Shown: positions 29,112-44,100 of the stretch, piece by piece
How the letters are laid out: each line of letters opens with the position of its first letter
Position numbering within the stretch: position 1 is the first letter of the stretch
Source of the DNA: Certhia americana
Taxonomy: Eukaryota; Chordata; Aves; Passeriformes; Certhiidae
Length of the DNA stretch: 64,000 bases
Reading direction: 5' to 3'
Assembly: GCA_018697195.1 (NCBI GenBank)
Contig: CM031864.1
Span: 24,996,086-25,060,085, forward strand
Program-made: the position numbers and the translations under genes
Notes under the pieces: generated by a model
The model's input: only the letters and a program-made list of their open reading frames with translations
The model's database searches: none
What the model was told of the DNA's origin: nothing

Positions 29112-32100
29112 CTACGGAGGAGAGAAACACCATCAGTGACAGAGGAACCTTCACTGGTGCCAAGCTTGTGTCTGGCAGACATGGCCAATCCAGGGAGCAG
29201 ACTGGCCTGGAAGTGGGGGTAGGTGCTGAACCACGTCCTTACAACCACACACACCTGTCCAACCAAAGCCTGTCCCCAGAGACAGACAAGTGCCTCAGAC
29301 AACCAGCTCACAAGCCCTGCCCCAGGCAGGCACAATTCCCCTCTGTCACCTCCTTTGACCTGTGCCAGAAGGACAAAACCAAGCACCACAAGGAGTCCTC
29401 ACCAACCAGACTACCAACAAGGTTTAAGATCAATCAGCAAGACCCAGCCCGTGTCCCCCCATGCCACAGAGGGACTTACACAGGGTGCTTGTTGTACATG
29501 ATGGGCAGGAATTCATCCACAGGCAGCATCTTGCTGAAGGGCTCAGCCTCGATGAGCTTCTGAGCCCCGTGGAAGGAGATGGCATAGCCCAGGGTCCAGT
29601 AAGAGTAATCAGCTTCCACTAGGTTCCGGACATTGGGAACAGCTCTCTCAGGCTCCTGTACCTGCATCCTTTTCCGGCCAATGTAGCTTCAGGGGTGCAA
29701 AGATCAAGGAGATCAGAACCAAAGTGAAGCCACAGCAATTAGGACAAGACTCTCTGTGTCAGCCAGGCCAGGGCAAAGAGTCAATCCCAGAAGCAATCCC
29801 TGACGCAGCTCACAGATTTCTATGCTACACCACTACCTGAGATCCAAGTCTTAACCCAGTGGGTGGGACAGCTGTGAAAGGTTTCCTAAGGGAGCTAAGA
29901 TGACATGGTGTGAGGCTCAGGACTGAGCTGTGCTGGTTGCTCTGTCAGCATCTCCAACACAGTTGAGCTCAAACAACACTGTCCACCATGGGCAGGGATG
30001 GTGCTCATGGGGCCTCCCAGCAACAGCTGCCCCAGAGGGCAGATATGCCATGATGGGAAGGGCCACCAGGAAGACTCTGGCACCCCCTGCACTTCAGCAT
30101 TAACCTGCAGTTGATGGCAAAACTCCCCAGCAGTGCTGCCAACCTCCCCACATGCCCAGGGCCTCCCAGAGGAGCAGGAACTTACATCAGCTCCCAGTCT
30201 AACTGGGCTTGCTCGATGTCGCCCATCAGCCTCATGAGCTTCCTCTTGAACTGGTGCTCGAAGCGCACGTCGTCCTCAATGACAAGTGTCTTCTCCAGGC
30301 CCCTGCTCACCACCTGAAACACGAGGGCTACAACATGAGCACAGTGGCCCCTATGGGTGCCATGCTGTCACTGTGGCCACCCTGACCTGGCACTGCCTCC
30401 CAGACCAAGGAGGCTGGAGAACCACTCTGTGACATATACATCATACGCCAAGCCACTGGAACTTGCTCCCACTCAGATCCAGAATAAGGGGAAGAAAACC
30501 CAGGAGTGTTTCTTTAATCCCATTTGCTTTTCAAAACCTTCTTGCCTTTCTCCTAAGCAAGCTTGCCCCAAACAGAATATTGGATGGACTGCCAAAAAGA
30601 GTAATGAAAATGTTCTGATAAAAATCACTTGGAGGCAAATGAATCACAGAATCCCTGAATGGTTTGGACTGGAAGAGACTTCAAAGCCTATCCAGGTCCA
30701 CCCCCCTGCCATGGGCAGGGACACCTTCCACTAGCCCAGGCTGCACCAAGCACCTTCCAACCTGGCCTTGAACACTTCCAGGGATCCAGGGGCAGCCACA
30801 GCTTCTCGGGGCAGCCTGTGCCAGGGCCTCCCCATCCTCACAGGGAAGAACTTCTTCCCAATATCCCATCTAACCCTGCCCTTAATAGAAGTGGAAAGCC
30901 ATTCTCCCTTGTCCTCTCCTCTCCCTCTATCCCTTGTCCCAAGTAGCTCTCCACCTCCCTTGGAGCCTCTTTAGTTACTGAAAAGGGAAAGGGGAGATGT
31001 GAAAGATGAACATTGCATTCAAGAAAACCCCTGCAACCCACGGAAATTAGTTCTACCCTATGCTTCCAGAAACCTGGGCTGGATCCAATGCTCTGCACCA
31101 GGACTGGCTGTACACCAGGACACAGCACCTTCCTGCAGGACCCCTAAGGCTCCCCACAATCCTTACCTCCTTCCAGATGTAGTAATGGCTCAGGAAGCAG
31201 CCGATCTCTCCTCTGGTCAGGGGCCTGGAGGAATACGGGTCCCGGTATCCTGGCAGCATTTCAATGCGGAGAGCTTTGAGCTGACTCGTGTTCAGTGCTC
31301 TGGGAAACAGACAGCATTTATCACCATTGCAAAAAAATATGTCAGTTCAAGCCAGATACAAGCACAGCATGGGGAATGCTGCTGATGTTCAGGGAAAAGC
31401 CACACCTTGAGAAATTCCTATACTTGTTTTGCTCAAAAATACAGAGGAAAATTAACTTCTTGATTTATATCTCTAAATCAAGTTGATTTAGATATTGTAA
31501 AACTGTATCCTTTACTCTGCCAAAGACGTCTCATGCAATCATCAATTATCTTTAACTCTGCCAAAAACTTCCTGTGGGACCATCCACTTAACAGGTGCTT
31601 GGCTTTCATTAATTTTCTGAGGCCTTGACAGGATCCCAAGTCTCCAAAACCACTAAATGGTACATGGGCTCCTGTCTCCTTGAGGCCTTTTTGCAACTCA
31701 CAGACTCAAAATTTCTGCCTTGATTTCTCATTATAAAAAGGTCTGAACATACCTTAGAATCACTGAATTATTAAGATTGGAAAAGCCCTCTAATATCCTC
31801 AAATCCAAGCATTAACCCAGCAATTCTCCCAGGGATGGGGCCTCCACACTGCCCTGGGCAGCCTGTGCCAGTGCCTGACCACCCTCTGCATCAAGAAATT
31901 TTGCCCAGTTGTCCTGAACATTCCCTGGCACAGCTTGAGGCTTTTAACTCTTGTCTTTTCCCTTGTTCCTGGGCAGCAGAGCCCAACCCCTCCCTAGATG
32001 CACCCTCCTGTCAGGGAGTTGTGCAGAGCCAGCAGGTCCCCCCAGAGCCTCCTTTTCTCCAGGCTGAGCTCCCCCAGCTGCTCCTCAGCAAACTTATGCT

Positions 32101-35100
32101 CCAGACCTAAAAGTAAGCTTGGAAAGGGCTGTGTCAGGGGTCAACCACAACTCTAGCATGGACAATATTCCCAAGAGCTAACTGCTCCATTCACAGAAAC
32201 CTGTGATTTTGACCTGATTTTAACCCTAGTTTGAAGCCCAGTGTTCTGGTTTTCTCACAGAGATTGACTAATTGTAAAGGAGGAAAGAAACAGAACAGAA
32301 TTGCCCCAAACAGATGGTCAGGGAGGCCCAAGTGGTGTTCAGCTTCCCCACAGCCAACCCTGCCCTGCTAGAAGTATGTCAGGGCATCCAAAGAGATGCT
32401 GTGAAGCAGTAAAGCACTCTGAAAACATCCTCAAGCCCAACCAAAACTCACTTTCCATCCACAGCCTCCACAACCTTCACTGCAATCTCCTGCTCATAGA
32501 GCGTCCGCAGCATCCGATCCCGCCGGTCCTTGCGACGCTTCAGGTTGATCATGAAGATCTGGGTGGAAGAGAAAGACATCAGGACACCAGACTCCCAGCT
32601 GGGAGGGAGAGAGAAGTCCTGATCCACCCCTCTCCAGCAGCTCCACTAGAAAAGCATGTCTTGTGAAAATACCACATGTGTGTTCACTCCAGGTTGTCTA
32701 TAGAATTTGTCAAAAAACAGAAGGTGGTTTTGGGTTGAAAGCGTAAATGCTTTTTCTCTACTATAACAACTACTTTTTATGGATGTTCACAGAGGAAACT
32801 TGCTCTTTGAGGATGAAGAAAAGCAAGGGGAGACCAGATAGAGCCAAGTCTGTAATTTCTAAATATACAGGATATTTAGGTTTATATCAAACAGAGTAAC
32901 ATGACCATCTGCAGCATCAATCCTAGAGGAACAGTGACCCACAATGCTGCCACTGCTTGGATTTAGGATTATCAGCAGGGCCACCATCCAAGTACAAGGC
33001 CATGGTAAAGAAAGGATTTTTGTGATTACTTCAGGCACTGAAAATCCACTGTGATCCCTGCCAGAGCAGAGAGCCAAGGCTGAGAACAGAGATGTCAGGG
33101 CAGGGCTCTATCCAAAGCCTCGAGGAGACTGGTGGAGGGCTGAGGAGTGAAGCCCTTATGGCAGGTAACCCTCAGGTTCCACAGATACTTTTCAGTCCCA
33201 GACAGGCTGGTACAAGCACAGCCTTGTCGCCGTGGAGCAAATCCTCATCCCAGTAAGAAGCGGAACAAATTTCAGCTCAGTACAAATGAAAGAATAATAA
33301 ATAAAAGGATAAATAAAGCACAGCCACAAGGGACAACATGGAAAAAACCTGGACCAGCTGTGCCTTAAAAACAGATGCTCAAAGACACACAGCTAGATCG
33401 GATTCAGCTTCAGGAGCCCCACAAACAGACAGAGCAGAGCACACCGAGAAGACAAAGGCTCCCCTGATCCCCACAACCCCTCGGCCCCAGAGCCACCATG
33501 GCAGCTGCACACACAGGGGCTGCTGGCTCTAGGAATAACACAGATATCAGGCAATCAAAGCCTGGCACATCCCTCTCCAGCCTTCTCCCCAGGCATGGTT
33601 TGCACCCCTGGGGGTACCCAAGGTAGGCCAGAACTCAGCTGTGAGACTGGATCCCCCACCTGCTCTCAGCTCTCCAGTGTCTGCCTCAGGTGAGAGAAAT
33701 CCTTCCCTCCTGCCACTGGAAAGCTGGAGAGCTTTACCAAAGGCCCAATTTCTGTCACAGATGGAAGGGAGGCCAAGCTGCTCTGCAGAGGCAGATGGAG
33801 AGCAAGCAGCACAAGAATGGGGGAGTTAACCTGCTTTTCAGCCTCACTTCTGCCTTCTCTTCCTGGCTGGATTAAAACAGAATCATGGGATGGTTTAAGT
33901 TGGAAGGGACGTTAAGGATCAGGTGATGAGTGAGAAGACAAGACAATAAACAGCAGAACAGGCTCCTTACTTCATCAAACCCCATCTTGTCAGGGTACTT
34001 CGGAGGGACAGAGATGTACTGAGAGGGCTCCACAGGAGGGCGATCAACTGAAAGAGAGGAGAGACCCCAAACGTCACCCTCGTGCACACCCTGCAGTGGA
34101 CATAATGTGTCTGGAGGTGTCTCCATGGGATGAGGAGCAACTGAAGGATGGGAACAGCAGGAAGCATCACATGGCAAAAGCAGAGCCAGCAGTCATGTGC
34201 CAGACAGACATGGGGAAGGAAACATAGACATCCTTTCCACATGAAAGATGCATTTGATCTGGGGAAGTTGAGGGATTTTGTGCATGGGGTTGACCTGACC
34301 ATGAAGCAATTACATCCCTAGGCAGAAAAGCAGAGGAAAATTTCAGAAAACTGCATATCAGAACAATATGAGAGTGGGCAGGTCAGGATGCAGACTTCCA
34401 AGAGAATGAGAGCTGGGCCACTGGCAGGAGAGCTGTGTAGGCATTAACTTGGGGGGTCCAACATGGCAAGGGCACAGCAACTCACTCATGGCCTCGATCA
34501 GGGTGTGGACAAAATTCTCAGCTTCCTCCTGCAGTGATTGCTGTGGCTTCAGGGGCATGGGAAGGAACCCGTAGTGCTCACGGTTGCAGATGAACATCTG
34601 TACTCCTGGGGATCACAGAAAAGCAGAAACTATAATCAGGCCTGCTACCAGGGCATTTCACTGCTCTGTGGCTACATAGCCACAAACACACTTGTGCCAG
34701 GATCTCAGTCCCAAAGAGTTCTGCTTCATGAGCAAACAATTCAAAATAATTCCAGTTCCACTTTCTGTTTTGCGTGGCTGGCAGCAAGTGGCCTCTCTCA
34801 TAAAACCAATCCCTACTGGCTGCCTAACTAACCCTTCAAGGGCCTGGGCTGACAGGACAAGGGAGAATGGCTTCCAACTGAAATAGAGTGGGTTTAGATC
34901 GGATATCGGGAAGAAATTGTTCCTTGTGAGGGTGGTGAGGCTCTGGCACAGGGTGCCCAGAGAAGCTGTGGCTGCCTCTGGATCTCTGGAAGTGTCCAAG
35001 GCGAGGATGAACAGGACTTGGAGCAACCTGGGATAGTGGAAGATGTCCCTGAAATGAGGTGATCTTTAAAGTTCCCTTCTAAACCAGCCCATTCTATTCT

Positions 35101-38100
35101 TTGTCACTGCTTTGGCTAGGAAATGAAGGTGATACATTTTCATCTGGCTGGCAAAGTACTTAGAAGAATACATATGACAACAACCTTTGAAATGCTAAGT
35201 CACCACCAAACACAGTCCTTTCCTCTCCAGAACTAATTTTTACTGTGCCCAGAAGACTAAAGGAAAATGCCAGTGAGCAAGACACCACTGAGGAGAACAG
35301 ATGTGACAACATTAACACTCTTCTATTCAAAAGCTTTTGCAACTGCTTTTTGAAGGTGGGAAACAGAAAGTGCAAAGCTTGTCCTTGGAGCAGATGCATT
35401 TGCAAGGCACAGACTCACCCAGTGGAAACATCCCAGCATCAGCAGAACTGTTTTCCCTTTGGGAGGACAAGGATTTGCTCACCACTGGCTGTAGCTCTGC
35501 CTTTCACATCAGGCAACACGCTCAAAAGCCACATCCAGGGAAGTATTTCCATTGTTTTTCACTGAGTTCTGGTAAGGTCCTTTATTAACTAACTCAAGTC
35601 AAAGCTGCTAGAACCCAAGCAACTGGCCAAAACATGCCTTTGTCTTTTTTTGTCCCTTTTTTTTTTTTTTTTTTTAATGAAACAAGCTTAACCAGCCCCC
35701 TCCCTCGAGGAAATAAATGAAAAGCAGACACTACCTGGTGTGCTGATGCTTTCATCTATTAGTGCCCCTAATCCATGGTATTTTTAGCAGAGGGGAACTG
35801 TTGGCACTAATGACTCTGGTGTTTCTCTCATTTTAAGTTCTACAAGTAAATTGTTGGCTATGCTACTTGCCAAAACACATTCAACTGTCAGCTGCAATTT
35901 AGGTAAATGGCAGAATAAAAAACTACTACCTGCTGACATTAATGCATTTGGCACTGATCTAATCAACTAATCCTGTCTGGCTCACTGGTCTCTGTTCTTA
36001 TCTTCCGCTGCCTTGAACATACTTAATCTGCACAGAACCAGTGTTCCTGTTCTGTTTGGGATAAAAGGTACTTGAAAATGGTAAATCTTCCATAAAGGGG
36101 GAAGGGGGACTCACTCTCCAGCTGTTTTTATAATAAAGTTAAATGATTGCTACAAGGGATAGAAAAACTACAGGTATTTACATTATTATTCTTAATGGGC
36201 TTTAAAGACAGTGTCCAGGATTTACAGTCATGTCCTAAAACCACAACTATAGTTAAGGAAACAAAATTGCCACCACTTCCCTGTTTCCAGACCTTCCTGC
36301 TGGTTGACTCATGGGCTTAAGAGACCCAAGCTGAAAGACAGCTTAGGAGATCATGGAATGGCTTGGGTTGGAAGAGACCTTAAAGCTCATCTCCTTCCAC
36401 CCCTGCCATGGGCAGGGACACCTTCCACTAACCCAAGTTGCTCCAAGCCCTGTCCAACCTGGCTTTGGACACTTCCAGTGATCCAGGGGCAGCCACAGCT
36501 TCCCTGGGCACCCTGTGCCAGGGCCTCGCCACCCTCAGAGAGAAAAATTCCTTCCCAGTATCCCATCTGACCCTGCCCTCTGGCAGTGGGAAGCCATTCC
36601 CCCTGTCCTGTCCATTCCTTGTCCCAAGTCCCTCTCCAGCTCTCTTGGAGGCTCCTTTAGGCACAGGAAGAGTCTCCAAGGTCTCACCTGAGCCTCCCTT
36701 TTCTCCAGGTTGCCCTGGCTGGCTAAAAGCTCTCCTGTGAGTGAAAGGGGCTCTGCAGAGTCCAGTGCTGGCAAAAACACACCCACTCTGAGTTTTGTTC
36801 AGGTTCAGGAGTCCCCCCCACAGAGACATCCTCTCTCAGAGGTGGGACTACCTATTTGGAGCATCACAGAACAGCTCCTTCCAGAAGGAGATTCTGGAAG
36901 TTGGAAATTGATGGCTTGATCTGAGGTATTAAGCACAACAAAAGCCAATATAATTTCTGGCTTCAGGGATAGTAAGTGAAATTACTCCAAAAAGAACTTT
37001 ATATCAAAGTTCACACATTTTTCACATTTCTGAACTTGGATGTCATCCTTTTATCCTGGGTGACAAAACTCAGCCCACGACACAAGTCAACAATCTGTGC
37101 AGATCAACATGCCAGACAGCTGGAGCAGAGCCTTTCATGTCATGGGTCAGTCCTGGAAAGAGCTACGGTTCTAGGACACAAGGAAAAAATGATGGGTTTG
37201 AATCCCTGAAATATTTCTGAAGCAGCTGGAGCTAATGCACTGCAGTTACCACATGGGTTGGAGGCTGCACTTCTGGGAGAGCTGTCAGAGGGAAGAAAGT
37301 GAGGGCTAGATTTTAAGCAGCCTGCTATGCTCTCCAAACTTAAACCTCAACTCTCCTCTGAAGCCAAGATGTGCCACTTGGGGACAGGGTTCAGTCATGG
37401 ATCTGGACTGAATGGCCTTGGGGGTCTCGACTCTGTGAGTCTGCACTGATGTCCTGACTCTGAAAGTCAGGACCCTAACGCTGCTCTGCAATTCACTCCT
37501 CACCTCTGCCTCCCAAGGGCTCCAATTTCAGCTCTTGCTGCCTCTATCATTTATCTTATCTGACACTCCTCATCCTCTCACAGCTGATTTTGAGAACGCC
37601 CTGCTCAGTCTGCCAAGACAACAACATCATTTTTGGTGCTGTCAACACCTGCCAACCAGACCCAATACTAAAAGGGAAGCTACAGGCAGTTGGTGGCTGC
37701 TGTGCTGGTCTGGGAACAGTGGGAAGGGAGGCTCAGCCTGCAGAATAACAACAACCACAACAACAACCACCCTTCTTCCCTTGGCTTTCTCCCTGCCTGC
37801 CTGTTCCCAAGAGTAGCCCTTCCTGCTCTCCTGAACTTTACATCTTCTGCAGAGGACAGGGAGCACCAACTGCACATCATTCAGAGAATCCATGAACATC
37901 TTTCCTTTGATAATTCACCCTAGCGAGTCAACAACCCACTCACGATCTCTCAACAGACAGCACTTATGGGTGCTGCTGAGGTTTCACCAATCCCTTTTTC
38001 CTTATAATGCCCCAAACTTTTCCTTTCTCAACACAGCATGCAAAGAAGAACTCAGATGGCCATTACAGGCCTGGGAGCCCCCTTCAGCTCTGACACTGCT

Positions 38101-41100
38101 ACACACAGGTCTGGACCCTGCTGGAGACAGAACACTCACAAGAGCCTCTCTCCAGAAATACACGGGGCTGAACATCCTCACCACAAGCATGAACAGCAGC
38201 AGCATAAGGCACTTAAGAGACAGTGATGTCTCAGTGACACCTGGAGGGAGCTCTCTTAAAACATCAACAGACAGAGATTTCCTCTCCCTGGAAGTCCCCA
38301 AGGCCAGGCTGGATGGGGCTTGGAGCAACCTGGTCTAGTGGAAGGTGGCTGTGCCCATGATAGGGTGTGGAATGAGATGAGCTTTAAGGTCTCTCCTAAC
38401 CTGAACAGTTCTAGGATTCTGTGGTATAAGAACAGTCTCTTGTTCTCGCCCCTTTCCTTAAGGATCTTTTGGAAGTGGTAATTTTAGATACCTCACCCCC
38501 AGACCACCTTCTACTCACCCAGCACCCACCTGTGTTAACCTCCTGTGACACAAACCAAGGGTGGAGTCACATGTTTTGTCTCCGAAATATTGCCCCATCC
38601 CAGGAACAGCCCCCACATCCTTTGAAACTAGCAGCAATCCAAAACTGCCTGTCCAGTCACTTGCTGCCTATTGTCCCTGACCGGATCCCAGAGAGGGAAG
38701 GGAACAGGGTCAGAACTCCACATGGAAGTCACCCCAGGACTTTATGGCTGTGAACCTGCAGTGGAGGTCTGTGTCTCTGGGAGTGACCCCTCCCCAGCAG
38801 AGGCCCTGGACACACCTGCCTGGCGACTGGAGAAGGCAAAGACCATGATATCATCGAAACTCCAGGTGTAGTCCTGGTGGGGAGGGTAGAACGTCAGCTT
38901 GGCAGAAGCCTCCTTCCTCAGGTCAATGAGAAACGTGGAATGAACCATGGGGACAGCAAAACAGCCCATCCTCTTCCATTCCCGAATCAGGGGATACTCC
39001 AAGGTCCTCTTGTAGTAGCCCTGAAACCACAGAGGGGGCTGTTGTTACAAGAGATTCTTGTTTCAAAGCTGTTCCTTAGCAAAAGCTCATGCGCTGAGCT
39101 CTCCAGCAGAGGTTCACCAGGGCTTGACTCTCATCTTTGTCAGTGTCTCCCATTTGGAAACAGGTCAGTCAAGTATTTAGAAACGGTCTTCATCCCAAAA
39201 GTTAAAGATTCACCTCCCTATCTTTCAGGAGCTCTTGGAGAGCCCAACCTTTCCACTGCAAAATTCCCCCACAAAGGAGCTTCAAACCTCAGACTATTTT
39301 TCTCCTGGTTCTTCAAAACCCTTTTTGCACTTAGACTCTCCAGCCTGATCCTGGAAGCTGCTGAGCATCCATGACATCCACCACATTCAACAAGCACAAA
39401 GTCCATTTAGTATCTCACAGAGTAGCATCTCCAAATTAATTCTATCCATGACTTTAAAAAAATCATTTGTTGTCACTGCAGTGAAGGCAACATCTCAGGG
39501 CTCCATCAGCTGTGTACGAATCCCTGCTTCCTCCATCCTGGGGCAAGCAGGTTTGATACTCACTCCTGACTCTGTGTAGGGAGGCACTTCAGTCAGCTCC
39601 TGGGCAATGCCCTGTACCCAGGAGCTCTGCCAGACTTCCAGCACTATGGGTGCAACACCCACAGTGTGTGGCTCATGTGGAAATAAATACACTGAATTCC
39701 TCCTGGAAGAAAACCCTAGCGCATCAAATTGACATCTGTATGGTTGAAATCAGAGTAGATTCTGGGCTTTACAGAAACAATGAGTCACTAAAAGAAGTTA
39801 AAGCTCCATTTATGTTCTATTTTCCATGAGCATTCAGGCACTGGCTGAGCAAAAGCCCACAGAACTGCTCTGCCCTGGGCTATGTGGGGCCACAGGGTGG
39901 TGCATGTGCCTGGTTAGGGATCTACTATCTCCCCATGCCTTCCAGATACACTGTGACCATGCTGTGAGGATGGGATATCCCAAACACAGCCACCCTGACT
40001 GCCACAGGAAGCATCAGGTGGGAAAAGATTTGATTGCCATTCCCACCAAAGGAAGGGTTAACACACCCACCCTTTAACAGACACCTGAGAATGCCCACAA
40101 GCGAAGATGCAGGACGCTCATCTTTCCTCCTCCAGTGGCTCACTCCAGGTTTTTGGGGCTGTCCCCTGCTCATAAATCACGTGTAGGCAAGGAGGGCTCC
40201 ACCTCCCCAGTGCTGCCTCTCCCAGGGTTTGCCCCCTGACAGATAAATGTTAGCCTGTCTGGAGCTGGGCTTGGCTCACCATGGCTCTGTGGTGTGGGAG
40301 GCTGTGTTTCAGGATGTGCTCCAGCTGTTATTCCCTCCCCATGTCCCCTGGGAGAGCAAGGCTGAGCACATGAAGCCTAGGGACCACGTGCAGAAACAAG
40401 AGAAAAGGAAAAATAAAGGGAGAACTTTCCTGTTCACTCCAGCAGGATTTTTTTTAACCAAATTTTGCAAGGCGCCTTCCCCAGTTTTACTCTCCCCTTT
40501 TCTCAGGAAATGGAAATGTGGAAACATTTCTCAGTGCTGGAAATGGTGGAAACTTCCTATTGGAGAGGTAGAGCTGGGGCTGGTGCACATGGGCAGAGAT
40601 CCACTTCAGCCTGTGAGGCAGGGCTGACATACCCCAGTGGAAAACCTGGCTAACTCAGGACTTAGCCTTAAAGACTTAAAGCACAATACCTTTGCTATGA
40701 AGTTTCCATTTTCAAATAAAGTAAACAAACCCAAGTAAAACAAGTAAACACACCTCGTCACACCCCCTTTCTTATCTCTATATTTACTTCCAAGGAATTT
40801 GGAAAGTTCAGGACTTTTTCCTGCTATTTTTTATCCAATTACTTAGCCTGAACTGTGGAACTCCTTGTCAGAAGATGGTGTGGGTGCCAAAAAATAGATT
40901 CAGACAGGTATTTCTGTAGAATAAAAAAAATCACTGAGAGCTTTAAAGACAAATATATTCCTCAAAACCTGGATGGGGATTGCCAGAGGAAAGAAAAGTA
41001 TTTTGGGGAAGTAATACTCACTTTTTTTGCCCTATCCTTATAGAATTCCCTAGACATCTGCAGATGAACCTGTGCTCTGACCCAATGCAGCTGTTACGTG

Positions 41101-44100
41101 GATCAGAAGTAACATGAAACGGAAACATTGAAAAGGAAACATGAAACTCTAATTTTTAGGCTCAGCACCAGTACCTGTTACATGCATACTTCAGCACACA
41201 CACTCCCTACAAGGCAAAGGATGTTGCCCCACTTCAAAAATCTTGTTCATAGATGAGAAAGATAACTTAGACACAGTGGAGATCTGTGGAAAGAAAAAGC
41301 AAATTCCTCTTGGATTAGCATCACTATACAAAAAAATCTGGCCTAAAATTATGCACCAAGGGCTTTAAGGCCATTACAGAAGCATGGAACCACCTTAAAA
41401 AAATTCTGATCTGTTTATCAGTATTTTTTGTGTGGTTAGTGGGATCATACCACATGTTAACACCACCTCAGAGCTACAGCAGCTTCTGTTCAGAAGGCGG
41501 CTACAGCAGCAGATGGGAAAGCCCACAGAACAGGAAGGATGCCTCCAGGTCCAGAGACAGGGGCAGGAGCCCCTGGAGGACTCCACTCACACAGCCCCCC
41601 CCAGCACCTTTCACAAGGTCACCTGCCTGGGGAGTGATGCCACACCAGAAGTTGGAGTAGAGGGAGCGGGACTCGAGCATTGGTGCCACCAGCGTCTTGT
41701 TTTCTGCTATCAGCAGGTTCAGGGTCTGCGGGTTGGTCAGTAAATTATCTGCATCAACAAACTAGAGAAGGAAGAGGAAAAGACCCATTGTTAATAGATG
41801 AAACAATATGATTGCCCCAATGTTTTCTTGGGAACGAGGCAGCCACAGGCCCATGACCAGCCCTGGTGTGGCTCACAATGAGAAAAGACCTTGAGGGGGT
41901 GAAGCATGTCCAGGGAAGGGGACAGAGCTGGGAAAGGGTCTTGAGCACCATGAGTGGCTGAGGGAGCTGGAAAGAGGCTCAGCCTGGAGAAAAGGAGGCT
42001 CAGGGGGAACTTCTGGCTCTGCACAACTCCCTGACAGGAGGGGGCTGTTGGGAGGGGGTTGGATTCTGCACCATGGTAGTTTTGATTGAATATTAGGAAA
42101 AATTCCTTCTACAAGAATGGCCAGGCATCGAAATAGGCTGTCCTGGGCAGGGGGGCAGTCACCATCCCTGGAAGTGTTTGAAAAATGTGTGCATCTGGCA
42201 CTTGGGAATACGGGAACATAGCAGGTCTCAGGCCTTTTCCAAACTTAACAATTTTATGATTCCACGAGGTCAGCAAAAAAACACCCTAAAAGCAGTGAGC
42301 TGGTGGGTTTGACTCCATAGGGCACAGGGCTGTCCCAGGGAAACCTGGGGGCAGCTGCTCCTGGGCACAGCAATGAGATGGGCAGAGAGCTTCCCCGACT
42401 CCTCACAACCTAAAGACAGCACAGGTACCAGGGAGAGGCACAACTATTTCCCTGACATTTCACCAGGTGGGGGCTCAATCTGGGGATCCTCGAAGGCACC
42501 TCCCACCACCAGGACTGTGTTCAATCCTGATGCCTGTGGAGAAAGCCCTGAGCTTAGGTAAGGACTCACCTCCCTCACTGCAAAGTCCCTGGCTCTCCAG
42601 ACCAAGAAATGACCCATGACATCTCAATTTGTCTTTGGGTGGAGAGAAAACTTTTGACAGCCCCCAGTATCCAAGTGAGTACCTGAAAAGCTTTTTCCTG
42701 AGGTCAGGTAATAAAACTTTGTACTTACCAGGATATAGTCTGACCACTTCTCACGGGCAGTGCGCAGGGCAGCCTGTCGCAGCTTCATCACGTGAGTGAA
42801 TCGGGAGCTGGGCCAATGTTTTGGCCCAATTTCTTCTGGGTAAGACCTAGAAAAGAAAAAGAAGTGAATGTAAACCATGTCTGGGTTTTCTTACACCAAA
42901 AAAGGAAAAGCCCAAGGAAAACCAGAGGAGAGGAGGTAGAGGACGAGTGAGAAGGAGAGTGGGAAGGAGAGTGAGAAGGAGAGGGAGAAGGAGAGGTGAG
43001 AGGTTGTGAGGGAGAATAATTCCAAGTTCTGTGCTGGAATGAGCACAGAAAGCACCAGAGAACAAGCAGTGCCACAGTCTTCTGATGACCTAGCAGAGCA
43101 GCACCATCCAACACAGACTCTGCTGACGCCTCCAAACCAACCTGCAGCTCACTGACCCCGCCTGACCTCGGGTACAAACTCATCTGTCCTCTGCCAGGCT
43201 GCAATCCAGCTCCCCTCGGCCCTGCAGAACCAGCAGAGCTGGGATGTGGAGATGAAGGCAGCCTGGCCTCCCCGGGCCCTGGGCATTATCAGGATTATTA
43301 ACACATCCCAGGAACAGCTCCTCAATCGCTCAACCCCATGAGCCCCAGTGTGGCAGCAAAGTCACATGCATGGCTCTGCCTTCAGGATCAGCTCCAAAAG
43401 CAATGGCTTTCTAACAAAGATGGAAGGGAACTCAGGGGCAGATCCCAATGAGGAACAAAAATCCAGGACTTTGAAACAATGCCAGCATAAGTCAGGAAAG
43501 GAGCTAAGAATTTAAAAAGCTTTTTGCAGAACTTAAGCAAAGCCTGGCAGAATGAAGAAAACTCAATTCAAATGAAAGAATTAAAAATGTCAATAAAACC
43601 AGCACTCCCTGGAAGTTTGTACCACAAACTCCCCATCATTGCAGTGAGGAACTCAAATATAAAAGCAAGCTTAAAGGAAGCAGAAATTATGTAATTTTCT
43701 TTGATGGAAGAAACTGAAAACAGAACAAACCAAGGAACAGCTGATCTTAAAAAAAAATAAAAATTAAAGTAATAAAAACCCAACACACCATATTTTGAAG
43801 CAACAGTCCTGCAAATCATGCAAAGGCATAATAGATAGAATTAAATCTCGTTTACTGGCTCAGCACTTACTGAATATTTCATGTCTCAGAGCTTTCATGG
43901 ATATGATGGAATGGGCTATAATTTCTCTGCTCCCTTACAAATAAAGAATGATAATTTTAATTCCATATAGCTGTTAATGTAATTTGTTTACCATTCAAAG
44001 AGAGCATCTACAGATGCTAAATAACTGAATGGAAAATACTTCCATACGCAAAATTCTGCATGAGGTGCTTCACTGAAGTCAGAGACCTTTCTACAGAGAC

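Larger units (their letters stand above)
34606..38815 (-). other. COLGALT2: COLGALT2 intron, 4.2 kb
   Basis: Holds three CR1 fragments (34849-35103, 36349-36722, 38281-38423), a T homopolymer at about 35656-35675 and an (AAC)n-like repeat at 37743-37770. The remainder shows nothing recognisable. Confidence 0.75.

Noticed and set aside
36428..36829. Long frames on both strands around 36.4-36.8 kb.
   Set aside because: They lie in the CR1 fragment; they are translations of a decayed repeat.
42788..43204. 138-codon - strand frame with Ser-Pro-His repeats.
   Set aside because: It reads the C/T-rich simple repeat next to a COLGALT2 exon in a wrong frame.
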